Of a DNA stretch of 64,000 nt, positions 9,101-23,539 are shown in pieces; within the stretch, counting starts at the first letter, position 1, and every line of letters starts with the position of its first letter. A program made the position numbers and the translations under genes. The notes below the pieces were generated by a model. That model was not told the DNA's origin. It saw only the letters and a list, made by a program, of their open reading frames with translations, and made no database searches. Origin of the DNA: Liolophura sinensis (lineage: Eukaryota; Mollusca; Polyplacophora; Chitonida; Chitonidae); contig NW_027017956.1 of NCBI RefSeq assembly GCF_032854445.1, positions 372,001-436,000 of the forward strand, read 5' to 3'.

Positions 9101-11319
9101 AATGTAATCATTGTAATAGCATGTTCAGTTACAAAGTGAACATTGTAATCCTTATAATTGCATGTTCAGTTACAAAGTGAACATTGTAATCATTATAAAA
9201 ACATCATCAGTTGCAAGGTGAACATTGTAATCAGTATACAAGCATCCTCAGTTGCAAAATGGACATTGTAATCATTACAATAGGATATTCAATTACAAGA
9301 TGAACATTGTAATCATTATAATAATGCGCTCAGTTACAAGGTGAACAATGTAATCATTGTAATAGCATGTTCAGTTACAAAGTGAACATTGTAATCCTTA
9401 TAATTGCATGTTCAGTTATAAGATGAACATTGTAATCATTATAAAATCATAAACAGTTACAAGGTGAACATTGTAATCAGTATACAAGCATGCTCAGTTG
9501 CAAAATGGACATTGTAATCATTACATTAGCATATTCACTTACAAGATGAATATTGTAATCATTATAATAACATCATCAGTTACAAAGTAAACATTGTATT
9601 CATTATATTAGCACGTTCAATTACAAGATGAACATTGTAATCATTATAAAAGCATGTTCAGTTACAAGGTGAACATTGTAATCTTTATAAAAACATGCTC
9701 AGTTACAGGAGGAACATTCCAATCATTATAATAGCATGTTCAGTTACAAATTGAACATTGTAATCCTTATAATTGCATGTTCAGTTACAAGATGAACATT
9801 GTAATCATTATAAAAACATAAACAGTTACAAGGTAAACATTGTAATCAGTATACAAGCATGCTCAGTTGCAAAATGGACATTGTAATCATTACATTAGCA
9901 TATTCACTTACAAGATGAATATTGTAATTATTATAATAACATCATCAGTTACAATGTAAACATTGTATTCATTATATTAGCTCGTTCACTTACAAGATAA
10001 ACATTGTAATCATTATAAAAGCATGTTCAGCTACAAGGTGAACATAGTAATCATTTTAAAAACATGCTCAGTTGCAAGATGAAGATTGTAATCGACATAA
10101 TAGCATGTTCAGTTATAAGATGAACATTGTAATCATTATAAAAACATCATCAGTTGCAAGGTGAACATTGTAATCAGTATACAAGCATGCTCAGTTGCAA
10201 GATAAACATTGTAATCATTACATTAGCATATTCACTTACAAGATGAATATTGTAATCATTATAATAACATCATCAGTTACAAAGTAAACATTGTATTCAT
10301 TATATTAGCACGTTTAATTACAAGGTGAACATTGTAATCTTTATAAAATCATGCTCAGTTACAAGATGAACATTCTAATCATTATAATAGCATGTTCAGT
10401 TACAAGGTGGACATTGTAAGTATAAAAGCATGCTCAGTTGCAAAATGGACATTGTAATCATTACATAAGCATATTTAGTTACAAGATGAATATTGTAATC
10501 ATTATAATAACATCATCAGTTACAAAATGAACATTGTATTCAATATATTAGCACGTTCAATTACAAGATGAACATTGTAATCATTATAATATCATGCTCA
10601 GTTGCAAGATAAAGATTGTAATCGACATAATAGCATGTTCAGTTACAAGATGAACATTGTAATCATTGTAATAGCATGTTCAGTTACAAAGTGAACATTG
10701 TAATCCTTATAATTGCATGTTCAGTTACAAGATGAACGTTGTTATCATTATAAAATCATCATCAGTTCCTAGGTGAACATTGTAATCAGTATACAAGCAT
10801 GCTCAGTTGCAAAATGGACATTGTAATCATTGCAATAGCATATTCAGTTACAAAGTGAACATTGCAATCATTATAATAATGTGCTCAGTTACAAGGAGAA
10901 CATTGAAATCATTACAATAGCGTGCTCAGTTACAAGGTGAACATTGTAATCATTATAAAAACATGCCCAGTTACAAGATGAACATTGTAATAGTTAAAAT
11001 AGCATGCTCAAATACAAGATGAGCAATGTAATCATTATAATAGCATGCTCAATTACAAGATGAAAATTGTAATTCGTATAATAGCATGCTCAGTTACAAC
11101 ATGAACATTGTAATCATTATAATAGCATGTTCAGTTACAAGATCAACATTGTAATCAGTATAATAGCATGCTCAGTTACAAAATTACTATTTTAGTTATT
11201 ACACTAGTATGCCCAGTTACAAGATGAACATTGTAATCAGTATAATAGCGTGCTCAGTTACAAGATGAGCAATGTAATCATTATAATAGCATGTTCAGTT
11301 ACCAGATGAACATTGTAAG
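6103..11319 (+). repeat. 41-bp satellite array 2 (5,217 bp, about 127 monomers)
   Basis: The array starts mid-monomer at ACAAGATGAAG directly after the short-spacer breakpoint. The rare monomer GCGTCAACGG occurs at 6706 (604 bp from the spacer) and again at 8793. The 2,087-bp interval is a spacer-less unit whose joint lies near 8606-8650 (GAGCAATG monomer followed by CTCAGTTGCAAGATAAAC). The rest of the array down to spacer C resembles the ends of arrays 5 and 9. Confidence 0.95.
6871..7370 (+). repeat. 246-bp hexamer sub-repeat (clear example)
   Basis: The marker CATCATCAG starts at 6871 and 7117, exactly 246 bp (six monomers) apart, and a degenerate form (GTAAACAG) follows about 245 bp later. 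Each hexamer has the order: CATCATCAG; AAGCATGCTCAGTTGC; AGCATATTC; AATGTGCTCAG; AGCATGTTC or AGCATCTTC; TGCATGTTC. The same six-step order recurs in most other arrays. Confidence 0.85.
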
Positions 11320-12213
11320 AATTATTTTTAGAATAAATCGCTTCCAAACTCTGGTTTATTCACCTTAGTTTAACTAAACGCCATCATATCGTATTTATGT
11401 TAATTACATGTAATATTGTAATAGGCATGTTCTTAAGTCAAATGGCCCTTTGTTAGACTGTTTAGCCTTTCAAAACGGAAACTACAGGTATGCATATTTA
11501 AGAGAACTTAAGTTTGTCCTTTTTTAAAACCATTTTCTTCATTCCTCAATGAAAAATACATGCATTGTTTCGCACCCCTATTTGCAGCGTACTGGCAATG
11601 GGCCAAATGTGTAGAATACGATATCTGTGAAATTAATCTGACTGCAATAAGATCAGAAAATTCGACCCCAATTCTTTGATGGTTTTCTCTGCGGTTCTTC
11701 TATATCGGGACTAGTCTTGCTGACAATGGTAACTGATGCTCGTCGGCAGGTACACGTACGTTAATGAGATCAATAACTTTGTCTCTTTCTTTCAGGACAA
11801 ATATGTAACTTATTAAACTAACGGTTTTGACAGATAAATCTAACAGCTCTGTGATCTCATCATGTTAGAAATGAAATAACAAATGCGATATAGACGTACT
11901 TGAGCTCCTAATATGTTTTTTCCAGAGTGCTTACGGTGGACTTCGTTTGGATTCTGTGAGGGTTTTGATAGGTCTGTTATATGTTAATTGTGGATTACTG
12001 AAAACTCGCTCCACTAATATTATATGTACAGACATGTTTGCTTAAAGCCTTCCTTTCACTAGGAAATAAAATAGCCTGAGTAGGAGCCTTGTCAGGTGGG
12101 GTTATGTATGGGAGGACTAAGGTTTGCCTGAAGTGAAAGACATAGGTACAGTAAATGGCGCAGAGACATACATGTCTTTACAGATAAATGTTATCTGATC
12201 GTCAGTTGCACAG
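11320..12213 (+). repeat. Spacer C, left arm (894 bp)
   Basis: This arm is nearly identical to B but has the usual AGGAAATAAAATAGCC. It has TAAATCTAAC where the others have TAAATGTAAC. No gene is seen. Confidence 0.9.
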
Positions 12214-12575
12214 ACCGGCCCGGATAGCACAGTTGGTAGAGCGTCCGCTTCGGGACCGGTAGATCCAGGATCAATCCTTGGTCGAGTCACACCTAAGACT
12301 TTAAAAGAGGAAGTTGTAACTTCCTCGTTTGGCGTTCAGCATGAAGGGTATAGTGCAACGACTGGTTGACCCGTTTCAGCATAATGGCTCGGGCGGGGCG
12401 GCTTACTTGCCTTCGGTAAGTCGTCTCAGTGATGCAGCACTAAATAAAAGAGCGGTGAAAATCCGTCCTGCAACAAGGAGGCACATTACACGTGCATGCA
12501 CCCTAATGATTCCTTCGTCGTCATATGACTGAAAAATTGTTTAGATACGACGTTAAACCCCAAGCACTCACTCAC
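12214..12575 (+). mobile_element. tRNA-derived SINE, copy C (362 bp, CACT x3)
   Basis: This is a 't'-subtype copy, almost identical to B apart from GGGCGGGG. The target-site duplication is intact (second half at 12576-12587). The 67-codon open frame across the body (12329-12532) is a by-product of the SINE sequence and is interrupted in the 'g'-subtype copies by TAG in GGGGGATAG. Confidence 0.88.
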
Positions 12576-12593
12576 TCAGTTGCACAGCGACAT

Positions 12594-15191
12594 ACAAGAT
12601 GAAGATTGTAATCGACATAATAGCATGTTCAGTTACAAAATGAGCATTGTAATCATTGTAATAGCATGTTAAGTTACAAAGTGAACATTATAATCCTTAT
12701 AATTGCATGTTCAGTTACAAGATGAACATTGTAATCATTATAAAAACATCATCAGTTGCAAGGTGAACATTGTAATCAGTATACAAGCATGCTCAGTTGC
12801 AAAATGGACATTGTAATCATTACAATAGCATATTCAGTTACAAGATGAACATTGTAATCATTATAATCATGTGCTCAGTTACAAGGTGAACATTGTAATC
12901 ATTACAAAAGCGTGCTCAGTTACAAGATGAACATTGTAATCATTATAAAAACATGCCCAGTTACAAGATGAACAATGTAATAGTTAAAATAGCATGATCA
13001 GTTACGAAGTGAACATTGTAATCATTATAATAGCATGCTCAGTTGCAAGATAAACATTGTAATCATTAAAATATCATTTTCAGTTACAAGATGAAGACTG
13101 TAATCGACATAATAGCATGTTCAGTTACAAGATGAACATTGTAATCATTGTAATAGCATGTTCAGTTACAAAGTAAACATTGTAATCATTATAATAGCGT
13201 CAACGGTTACAAAATCACCATTGTAATCAATATAATAGCATGCTCAGTTACAAAATGAATATTGCAATCATTATATTAGCATATTTCATTACAAGATGAA
13301 CATTGTAATCATTATTATAGCATATGTAGTTACAAGATGAACATTTTAATCATTATAAAAACATCATCAGTTACAAGGTGAACATTGTAATCAGTATAAA
13401 AGCATGCTCAGTTGCAAAATGGATATTGTAATCATTACATTAGCATATTCACTTACAAGATGAACATTGTAATTATTATAATAATGTGCTCAGTTACAAG
13501 GTGAACAATGTAATCATTGTAAAAGCATGTTCAGTTACAAAGTGAACATTGTATTCCTTATAATTGCATGTTCACTTTCAAAGTGAACATTGTAATCATT
13601 ATAAAAACATCATCAGTTGCAAAGTCAAAATTGTAATCAGTATACAAGCATGCTCAGTTGCAAAATGGACATTGTAATCATTACAATAGCATATTCACTT
13701 ACAAGATGAACATTGTAATCATTATAATAATGTGCTCAGTTACAAAGTGAACAATGTAATCATTGTAATAGCATCTTCAGTTACAAAGTGAACATTGTAA
13801 TCCTTATAATTGCATGTTCAGTTACAAGATGAACATTGTAATCATTATAAAAAGTAAACAGTTTCAAGGTGAACATTGTAATCAGTATACAAGCATGCTC
13901 AGTTGCAAAATGGACATTGTAATCATTACATTAGCATATTCACTTACAAGATGAATATTGTAATCATTATAATAACATCATCAGTTACAACATAAGCATT
14001 GTATTCATTATATTAGCTCGTTGACTTACAAGATAAACATTGTAATCATTATAAAAGCATGTTCAGTTACAAGGTAAACATAGTAATCATTTTAAAAACA
14101 TGCTCAGTTGCAAGATGAAGATTGTAATCGACATAATAGCATGTTCAGTTACAAGATGAACATTGTAATCATTATAAAAACATCATCAGTTGCAAGGTGA
14201 ACATTGTAATCAGTATACAAGCATGCTCAGTTGCAAGATAAACATTGTAATCATTACATTAGCATATTCACTTACAAGATGAATATTGTAATCATTATAA
14301 TAACATCATCAGTTACAAAGTAAACATTGTATTCATTATATTAGCACGTTCAATTACAAGATGAACATTGTAATCATTATAAAAGCATGTTCAGTTACAA
14401 GGTGAACATTGTAATCTTTATAATAGCATGTTCAGTTACAAGGTGGACATTGTAAGTATAAAAGCATGCTCAGTTGCAAAATGGACATTGTAATCATTAC
14501 ATAAGCATATTCAGTTACAAGATGAATATTGTAATCATTATAATAACATCATCAGTTACAAAATGAACATTGTATTCATTATATTAGCACGTTCAATTAC
14601 AAGATGAACATTGTAATCATTATAATATCATGCTCAGTTGCAAGATGAAGATTGTAATCGACATAATTGCATGTTCAGTTACAAGATGAACATTGTAAAC
14701 ATTGTAATAGCATGTTCAGATACAAAGTGAACATTGTAATCCTTAAAATTGCATGTTCAGTTACAAGATGAACATTGTAATCATTATAAAAACATCATCA
14801 GTTCCAAGGTGAACATTGTAATCAGTATACAAGCATGCTCAGTTGCAAAATGGACATTGTAATCATTGCAATAGCATATTCAGTTACAAGATGAGCAATG
14901 TAATCATTATAATAGCATGCCCAATTACAAGATGAAGATTGTAATTCGTATAATAGCATGCTCAGTTACAACATTAACATTGTAATCATTATAATAGCAT
15001 GTTCAGTTACAAGATGAACATTGTAATCAGTATAATAGCATGCTCAGTTACAAAATTAATATTTTAATTATTACACTAGTATGCCCAGTTACAAGATGAA
15101 CATTGTAATCAGTATAATAGCGTGCTCAGTTACAAGATGAGCAATGTTATTATTATAATAGCATGTTCAAATACCAGATGAACATTGTAAG
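12594..15191 (+). repeat. 41-bp satellite array 3 (2,598 bp, about 63 monomers)
   Basis: The rare monomer GCGTCAACGG is at 13197, again 604 bp from the spacer. The array has exactly the same length as array 10 (54478-57075), lies in the same position between a 't' short spacer and a long spacer, and shares its variant order. Confidence 0.95.
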
Positions 15192-16085
15192 AATTATTTT
15201 TAGAATAAATCGCTTCCGAACTCTGGTATTTTCACCTTAGTTTAACTAAACGCCATCATATCGTATTTATGTTAATTACATGTAGTATTGTAATAGGCAT
15301 GTTCTTAAGTCAAGTGGCCCTTTGTTAGACTGTTTAGCCTTTCAAAACGGAAACTACAGGTATGCATATTTAAGAGAACTTAAGTTTGTCCTTTTTTAAA
15401 ACCATTTTCTTCATTCCTCAATGAAAAATACATGCATTGTTTCGCACCCCTATTTGCAGCGTACTGGCAATGGGCCAAATGTGTAGAATACGATATCTGT
15501 GAAATTAATCTGACTGCAATAAGATCAGAAAATTCGACCCCAATTCTTTGATGGTTTTCTCTACGGTTCTTCTATATCGGGACTAGTCTTGCTGACAATG
15601 GTAACTCATGCTCGTCGGCAGGTACACGTACGTTAATGAGATCAATAACTTTGTCTCTTTCTTTCAGGACAAATATGTAACTTATTAAACTAACGGTTTT
15701 GACAGATAAATGTAACAGCTCTGTGATCTCATCATGTTAGAAATGAAATAAAAAATGCGATATAGACGTACTTGAGCTCCTAATATGTTTTTTCCAGAGT
15801 GCTTACGGTGGACTTCGTTTGGATTCTGTGAGGGTTTTGATAGGTCTGTTATATGTTAATTGTGTATTACTGAAAACTCGCTCCACTAACATTATATATA
15901 CAAACATGTATGCTTAAAGCCTTCCTTTCACTAGGAAATAAAATAGCCTGAGTAGGAGCCTTGTCAGGTGGGGTTATGTATGGGAGGACTAAGGTTTGCC
16001 TGAAGTGAAAGACATAGGTACAGTAAATGGCGCAGAGACATACATGTCTTTACAGATAAATGTTATCTGATCGTCAGTTGCACAG
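15192..16085 (+). repeat. Spacer D, left arm (894 bp)
   Basis: This arm is nearly identical to A, including ACATTATATATACAAACATG, which has a TATA-like run. TTGATGG replaces TTCATGG, so the frame open in A is closed. Confidence 0.9.
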
Positions 16086-16451
16086 ACCGGCCCGGATAGC
16101 ACAGTTGGTAGAGCGTCCGCTTCGGGACCGGTAGATCCAGGATCAATCCTTGGTCGAGTCACACCTAAGACTTTAAAAGAGGAAGTTGTGACATCCTCGT
16201 TTGGCGTTCAGCATGAAGGGGGATAGTGCAACGACTGGTTGACCCGTTTCAGTATAATGGCTCGGGCGGGGCGGCTTACTTGCCTTCGGTAAGTCGTCTC
16301 AGTGATGCAGCACTAAATAAAAGAGCGGTGAAAATCCGTCCTGCAACAAGGAGGCACATTACACGTGCATGCACCCTAATGATTCCTTCGTCGTCATATG
16401 ACTGAAAAATTGTTGAGTACGACGTTAAACCCCAAGCACTCACTCACTCAC
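16086..16451 (+). mobile_element. tRNA-derived SINE, copy D (366 bp, CACT x4)
   Basis: This is the long-spacer subtype, with TGTGACATCC, GTTGAGTACGAC and four CACT units. It lacks copy A's two private changes. The second half of the target-site duplication is at 16452-16463. Confidence 0.88.
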
Positions 16452-16463
16452 TCAGTTGCACAG

Positions 16464-17175
16464 CGACATACATGTCTATACAGAAAAATGCTATCTGATC
16501 GCAGTCAGTGTAAAATTCCTGACGGTGTTTACTGTGCAGCAGAGATTCAGGATGGTGCTTACTGTGTAGCAGAGTTTCAGGATGGTATTTACTGTGCAGC
16601 AGAGATTCAGGATGGTGTTTACGGTGCAACAGAGATTCAGTATGGTGTTAATTGATTTAATCAACGATTCAGGAAAACACAGTGATCCAGGTTTAGAAGC
16701 TTCAGGTTATATTAATATCTTGAAGTAATGATACTGCGTTGCTTGAAACCATTTAAACATCCGAATTCCACTGACTCTGTCAACACGCTGGATGAAAGAA
16801 TATATTGGAGTGAAATCAGATAGAGAAACACATGATTTTCTATCGGCCTCACAACGTTTTACATTTAACTTACTTATTTAATTTTTGTTTGAGGAGGGCC
16901 TCAGTTACCGAGGGGGTCAGCACGCCATCGCCCTCTGTAATCCCACATGGAACACTGGGGTTAGAGCTGATTTCCTAGCTGGCACCATCTTTTAAGTGCC
17001 AATATTGAGAAATGCCTTCTATTTCTTCTCAACGATCAACGGTACAAAGACGCAGTTTGGACCAAATACACGCTAAAAAGCTCATCTTATCCCAACACAT
17101 TATCCACACTAAATCTTTCATTTTTCCCCTCAGCTGAAATAGACTAAATCCAGTTAAAGAGACTCGTGTCTTATG
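16464..17175 (+). repeat. Spacer D, right arm (712 bp)
   Basis: This arm is the same as the right arm of A with very few substitutions (for example TCCCAACACATT for TCCCCACACATT). Monomers resume in phase after GTGTCTTATG. Confidence 0.88.
16521..16655 (+). repeat. 30-bp minisatellite in spacer D
   Basis: The unit structure and number match those in spacer A (units start at 16521, 16551, 16581 and 16611, plus a half unit). Confidence 0.85.
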
Positions 17176-19458
17176 ATAGCATGCTCAGTTACAAGATAAA
17201 CATTGTAAACATTATATTATCACGCTAACTTACAAGGAAAACATTGTAATCATTATAATAGAAAGCTCAGTTACAAGATGAAAATTGTAATCATAATAGC
17301 ATGTTCAGTTACAAGATGAATATTGTAATCATTATAATAACATCATCAGTTACAAAATGAACATTGTATTCATTATATTAGCACGTTCAATTACAACATG
17401 AACATTGTAATCATTATAATAGCATGCTCAGTTACAAGATGAACATTGTAAACAGTATAATAGCGTGCCCATTTACAAAATGAACATTGTCATCATTATA
17501 ATAGCATGCTAAGTTACAAGATGAACATTGTAATCATTATAAAAACATCATCAGTTACAAGGTGAACATTGTAATCAGTATAAAAGCATGCTCAGTTGCA
17601 AAATGAACATTGTAATCATTATAATAGCATGTTCAGTTACAAGGTGAACATTGTAATTATTATAAAAACATGCCCAGTTACAAGATGAACATTGTAATAC
17701 TTCTAATAGCATGTTCAGTTACGAAGTGAACATTGTAATCATTATAATAGCATGCTCAGTTTCAAGATAAACATTGTAATCATTATAATATCATTTTCAG
17801 TTGCAAGATGAAGATTGTAATCGACATAATAGCATGTTCAGTTACAAGATGAACATTGTAATCATTGTAATAGCATGTTCAGTTACAAAGTGAACATTGT
17901 AATCCTTATAATTGCATGTTAAGTTACAAGATGAACATTGTAATCATGATAAAAACATCATCAGTTGCAAGGTGAACATTGTAATCAGTATACAAGCATG
18001 CTCAGTTGCAAATTGGACATTGTAATCATTACAATAGCATATTCAGTTACAAGGTGAACATTGTAATCATTATAATCAAGTGCTCAGTTACAAGGTGAAC
18101 ATTATAATCATTACAATAGCGTGCTCAGTTACAAGATGAACATTGTAATCATTATAAAAACATGCCCAGTTACAAGATGAACATTGTAATAGTTAAAATA
18201 GCATGATCAGTTACGAAGTGAACATTGTAATCATTATAATATCATTTTCAGTTGCAAGATAAACATTGTAATCAGTATACAAGCATGCTCAGTTGCAAGA
18301 TAAACATTGTAATCATTACATTAGCATATTCACTTACAAGATGAATATTGTAATCATTATAATAACATTATCAGTTACAAAGTGAACATTGTATTCATTA
18401 TATTAGCACGTTCAATTACAAGATGAACATTGTAATCATTATAAAAGCATGTTCAGTTACAAGGTGAACATTGTAATCTTTATAAAAACATGCTCAGTTA
18501 CAAGATGAACATTCTAATCATTATAATAGCATGTTCATTTACAAGGTGGACATTGTAAGTATAAAAGCATGCTCAGTTGCAAAATGGACATTGTAATCAT
18601 TACATAAGCATATTTAGTTACAAGATGAATATTGTAATCATTATATAAACATCATCAGTTACAAAATGAACATTGTATTCATTATATTAGCACGTTCAAT
18701 TACAAGATGAACATTGTAATCATTATAATATCATGCTCAATTGCAAGATAAAGATTGTAATCGACATAATAGCATGTTCAGTTACAAGATGAACATTGTA
18801 ATCATTGTAATAGCATGATCAGTTACAAAGTGAACATTGTAATCCTTATAATTGCATGTTCAGTTACAAGATGAACGTTGTAATCATTATAAAAACATCA
18901 TCAGTTCCTAGGTGAACATTGTAATCTGTATACAAGCATGCTCAGTTGCAAAATGGACATTGTAATCATTGCAATAGCATATTCAGTTACAAGATGAACA
19001 TTGCAATCATTATAATAATGTGCTCAGTTACAAGGAGAACATTGAAATCATTACAATAGCGTGCTCAGTTACAAGGTGAACATTGTAATCATTATAAAAA
19101 CATGCCCAGTTACAAGATGAACATTGTAATAGTTAAAATAGCATGCTCAAATACAAGATGAGCAATGTAATCATTATAATAGCATGCTCAATTACAAGAT
19201 GAAAATTGTAATTCGTATAATAGCATGCTCAGTTACAACATGAACATTGTAATCATTATAATAGCATGTTTAGTTACAAGATGAACATTGTAATCAGTAT
19301 AATAGCATGCTCAGTTACAAAATTAATATTTTAATTATTACACTAGTATGCCCAGTTACAAGATGAACATTGTAATCAGTATAATAGCGTGCTCAGTTAC
19401 AAGATGAGCAATGTAATCATTATAATAGCATGTTCAGTTACCAGATGAACATTGTAAG
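17176..19458 (+). repeat. 41-bp satellite array 4 (2,283 bp, about 56 monomers)
   Basis: This array is homologous to array 1 but lacks its internal duplication. Like arrays that follow other long spacers, it does not contain the GCGTCAACGG monomer, so arrays after long and short spacers start at different places in the ancestral unit. Confidence 0.95.
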
Positions 19459-20352
19459 AATTATTTTTAGAATAAATCGCTTCCAAACTCTGGTATATTC
19501 ACCTTAGTTTAACTAAACGCCATCATATCGTATTTATGTTAATTACATGTAATATTGTAATAGGCATGTTCTTAAGTCAAGTGGCCCTTTCTTAGACTGT
19601 TTAGCCTTTCAAAACGAAAAATACAGGTATGCATATTTAAGAGAACTTAAGTTTGTCCTTTTTTAAAACCATTTTCTTCATTCCTCAATGAAAAATACAT
19701 GCATTGTTTCGCACCCCTATTTGCAGCGTTCTGGCAATGGGCCAAATGTGTAGAATACGATATCTGTAAAATTAATCTGACTGCAATAAGATCAGAAAAT
19801 TCGACCCCAGTTCTTTGATGGTTTTCTCTACGGTTCTTCTATATCGGGACTAGTCTTGCTGACAATGGTAACTCATGCTCGTCGGCAGGTACACGTACGT
19901 TAATGAGATCAATAACTTTGTCTCTTTCTTTCAGGACAAATATGTAACTTATTAAACTAACGGTTTTGACAGATAAATGTTACAGCTCTGTGATCTCATC
20001 ATGTTAGAAATGAAATAACAAATGCGATATAGACGTACTTGAGATCCTAATATTTTTTTTCCAGAGTGCTTACGGTGGACTTCGTTTGGATTCTGTGAGG
20101 GTTTTGATAGGTCTGTTATATGTTAATTGTGTATTACTGAAAACTCGCTCCACTAATATTATATGTACAAACATGTTTGCTTAAAGCCTTCCTTTCACTA
20201 GGAAATAAAATAGCCTGAGTAGGAGCCTTGTCAGGTGGGGTTATGTATGGGAGGACTAAGGTTTGCCTGAAGTGAAAGACATAGGTACAGTAAATGGCGC
20301 AGAGACATACATGTCTTTACAGATAAATGTTATCTGATCGTCAGTTGCACAG
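19459..20352 (+). repeat. Spacer E, left arm (894 bp)
   Basis: This arm is mosaic: GTCAAGTGGCCC and GTATTACTG as in A and D, but ATTATATGTACA as in the B group. Private changes include CTTTCTTAGACTG and AAAACGAAAAATACAGG. Confidence 0.9.
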
Positions 20353-20713
20353 ACCGGCCCGGATAGCACAGTTGGTAGAGCGTCCGCTTCGGGACCGGTA
20401 GATCCAGGATCAATCCTTGGTCGAGTCACACCTAAGACTTTAAAAGAGGAAGTTGTAACTTCCTCATTTGGCGTTCAGCATGAAGGGGATAGTGCAACGA
20501 CTGGTTGACCCGTTTCAGCATAATGGCTCGGGCGGGGCGGCTTACTTGCCTTCGGTAAGTCGTCTCAGTGATGCAGCCCTAAATAAAAGAGCGGTGAAAA
20601 TCCGTCCTGCAACAAGGAGGCACATTACACGTGCATGCACCCTAATGATTCCTTCGTCGTCATATGACTGAAAAATTGTTGAGTACGACGTTAAACCCCA
20701 AGCACTCACTCAC
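20353..20713 (+). mobile_element. tRNA-derived SINE, copy E (361 bp, CACT x3)
   Basis: This copy is intermediate: TGTAACTTCC and three CACT units as in the 't' group, but GTTGAGTACGAC as in the other group. That suggests exchange between subtypes. Private changes are CTCATTTGG and GCAGCCCTA. The second half of the target-site duplication is at 20714-20725. Confidence 0.86.
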
Positions 20714-20735
20714 TCAGTTGCACAGCGACATACAT

Positions 20736-23539
20736 ACAAGATGAAGATTGTAATCGACATAATAGTTTGTTCAGTTACAAAATGAACATTGTAATCATTG
20801 TAATAGCATGTTAAGTTACAAAGTGAACATTGTAATCCTTATAATTGCATGTTCAGTTACAAGATGAACATTGTAATCATTATAAAAACATCATCAGCTG
20901 CTAGGTGAACATTGTAATCAGTATACAAGCATGCTCAGTTGCAAAATGGACATTGTAATCATTGCAATAGCATATTCAGTTACAAGATGAACATTGTAAT
21001 CATTATAATCATGTGCTCAGTTACAAGGTGAACATTGTAATCATTACAATAGCGTGCTCAGTTACAAGATGAACATTGTAATCATTATAAAAACATGCCC
21101 AGTTACAAGATGAACATTGTAATAGTTAAAATAGCATGATCAGTTACGAAGTGAACATTGTAATCATTATAATAGCATGCTCAGTTGCAAGATAAACATT
21201 GTAATCATTATAATATCATTTTCAGTTACAAGATGAAGATTGTAATCGACATAATAGCATGTTCAGTTACAAGATGAACATTGTAATCATTGTAATAGCA
21301 TGTTCAGTTACAAAGTAAACATTGTAATCATTATAATAGCGTCAACGGTTACAAAATCACCATTGTAATCAATATAATAGCATGCTCAGTTACAAAATGA
21401 ATATTGCAATTATTATATTAGCATATGTAGTTACAAGATGAACATTGTAATCACTATTATAACATATGTAGTTACAAGATGAACATTTTAATCATTATAA
21501 AAACATCATCAGTTACAAGGTGAACATTGTAATCAGTATAAAAGCATGCTCAGTTGCAAAATGGATATTGTAATCATTACATTAGCATATTCACTTACAA
21601 GATGAACATTGTAATCATTATAATAATGTGCTCAGTTACAAGGTGAACAATGTAATCATTGTAATAGCATGTTCAGTTACAAAGTGAACATTGTAATCCT
21701 TATAATTGCATGTTCAGTTACAAAGTGAACATTGTAATCATTATAAAAACATCATCAGTTGCAAGGTGAACATTGTAATCAGTATACAAGCATGCTCAGT
21801 TGCAAAATGGACATTGTAATCATTACAATAGCATATTCAGTTACAAGATGAACATTGTAATCATTATAATAATGCGCTCAGTTACAAGGTGAACCATGTA
21901 ATCATTGCAATAGCATGTTCAGTTACAAAGTGAACATTGTAATCCTTATAATTGCATGTTCAGTTACAAGATGAACATTGTAATCATTATAAAAACATAA
22001 ACAGTTACAAGGTGAACATTGTAATCAGTATACAAGCATGCTCAGTTGCAAAATGGACATTGTAATCATTACATTAGCATATTCACTTACAAGATGAATA
22101 TTGTAATTATTATAATAACATCATCAGTTACAATGTAAACATTGTATTCATTATATTAGCTCGTTCACTTACAAGATAAACATTGTAATCATTATAAAAG
22201 CATGTTCAGCTACAAGGTGAACATAGTAATCATTTTAAAAACATGCTCAGTTGCAAGATGAAGATTGTAATCGACATAATAGCATGTTCAGTTATAAGAT
22301 GAACATTGTAATCATTATAAAAACATCATCAGTTGCAAGGTGAACATTGTAATCAGTATACAAGCATGCTCAGTTGCAAGATAAACATTGTAATCATTAC
22401 ATTAGCATATTCACTTACAAGATGAATATTGTAATCATTATAATAACATCATCAGTTACAAAGTAAACATTGTATTCATTATATTAGCACGTTCAATTAC
22501 AAGATGAACATTGTAATCATTATAAAAGCATGTTCAGTTACAAGGTGAACATTGTAATCTTTATAAAATCATGCTCAGTTACAAGATGAACATTATAATC
22601 ATTATAATAGCATGTTCAGTTACAAGGTGGACATTGTAAGTATAAAAGCATGCTCAGTTGCAAAATGGACATTGTAATCATTACATAAGCATATTTAGTT
22701 ACAAGATGAATATTGTAATCATTATAATAACATCATCAGTTACAAAATGAACATTGTATTCAATATATTAGCACGTTCAATTACAAGATGAACATTGTAA
22801 TCATTATAATATCATGCTCAGTTGCAAGATAAAGATTGTAATCGACATAATAGCATGTTCAGTTACAAGATGAACATTGTAATCATTGTAATAGCATGTT
22901 CAGTTACAAAGTGAACATTGTAATCCTTATAACTGCATGTTCAGTTACAAGATGAACGTTGTTATCATTATAAAAACATCATCAGTTCCTAGGTGAACAT
23001 TGTAATCAGTATACAAGCATGCTCAGTTGGAAAATGGACATTGTAATCATTGCAATAGCATATTCAGTTACAAGATGAACATTGCAGTCATTATAATAAT
23101 GTGCTCAGTTACAAGGAGAACATTGAAATCATTACAATAGCCTGCTCAGTTACAAGGTGAACATTGTAATCATTATAAAAACATGCCCAGTTACAAGATG
23201 AACATTGTAATAGTTAAAATAGCATGCTCAAATACAAGATGAGCAATGTAATCATTATAATAGCATGCTCAATTACAAGATGAAAATTGTAATTCGTATA
23301 ATAGCATGCTCAGTTACAACATGAACATTGTAATCATTATAATAGCATGTTCAGTTACAAGATGAACATTGTAATCAGTATAATAGCATGCTCAGTTACA
23401 AAATTAATATTTTAATTATTACACTAGTATGCCCAGTTACAAGATGAACATTGTAATCAGTATAATAGCGTGCTCAGTTACAAGATGAGCAATGTAATCA
23501 TTATAATAGCATGTTCAGTTACCAGATGAACATTGTAAG
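20736..23539 (+). repeat. 41-bp satellite array 5 (2,804 bp, about 68 monomers)
   Basis: The GCGTCAACGG monomer is at 21339 (604 bp from the spacer), and 2,201 bp follow to spacer F. This is the cleanest spacer-bearing unit (E to F, 4,081 bp). The same 2,201-bp distance separates the last such monomer of array 6 (37955) from spacer G. Confidence 0.95.
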
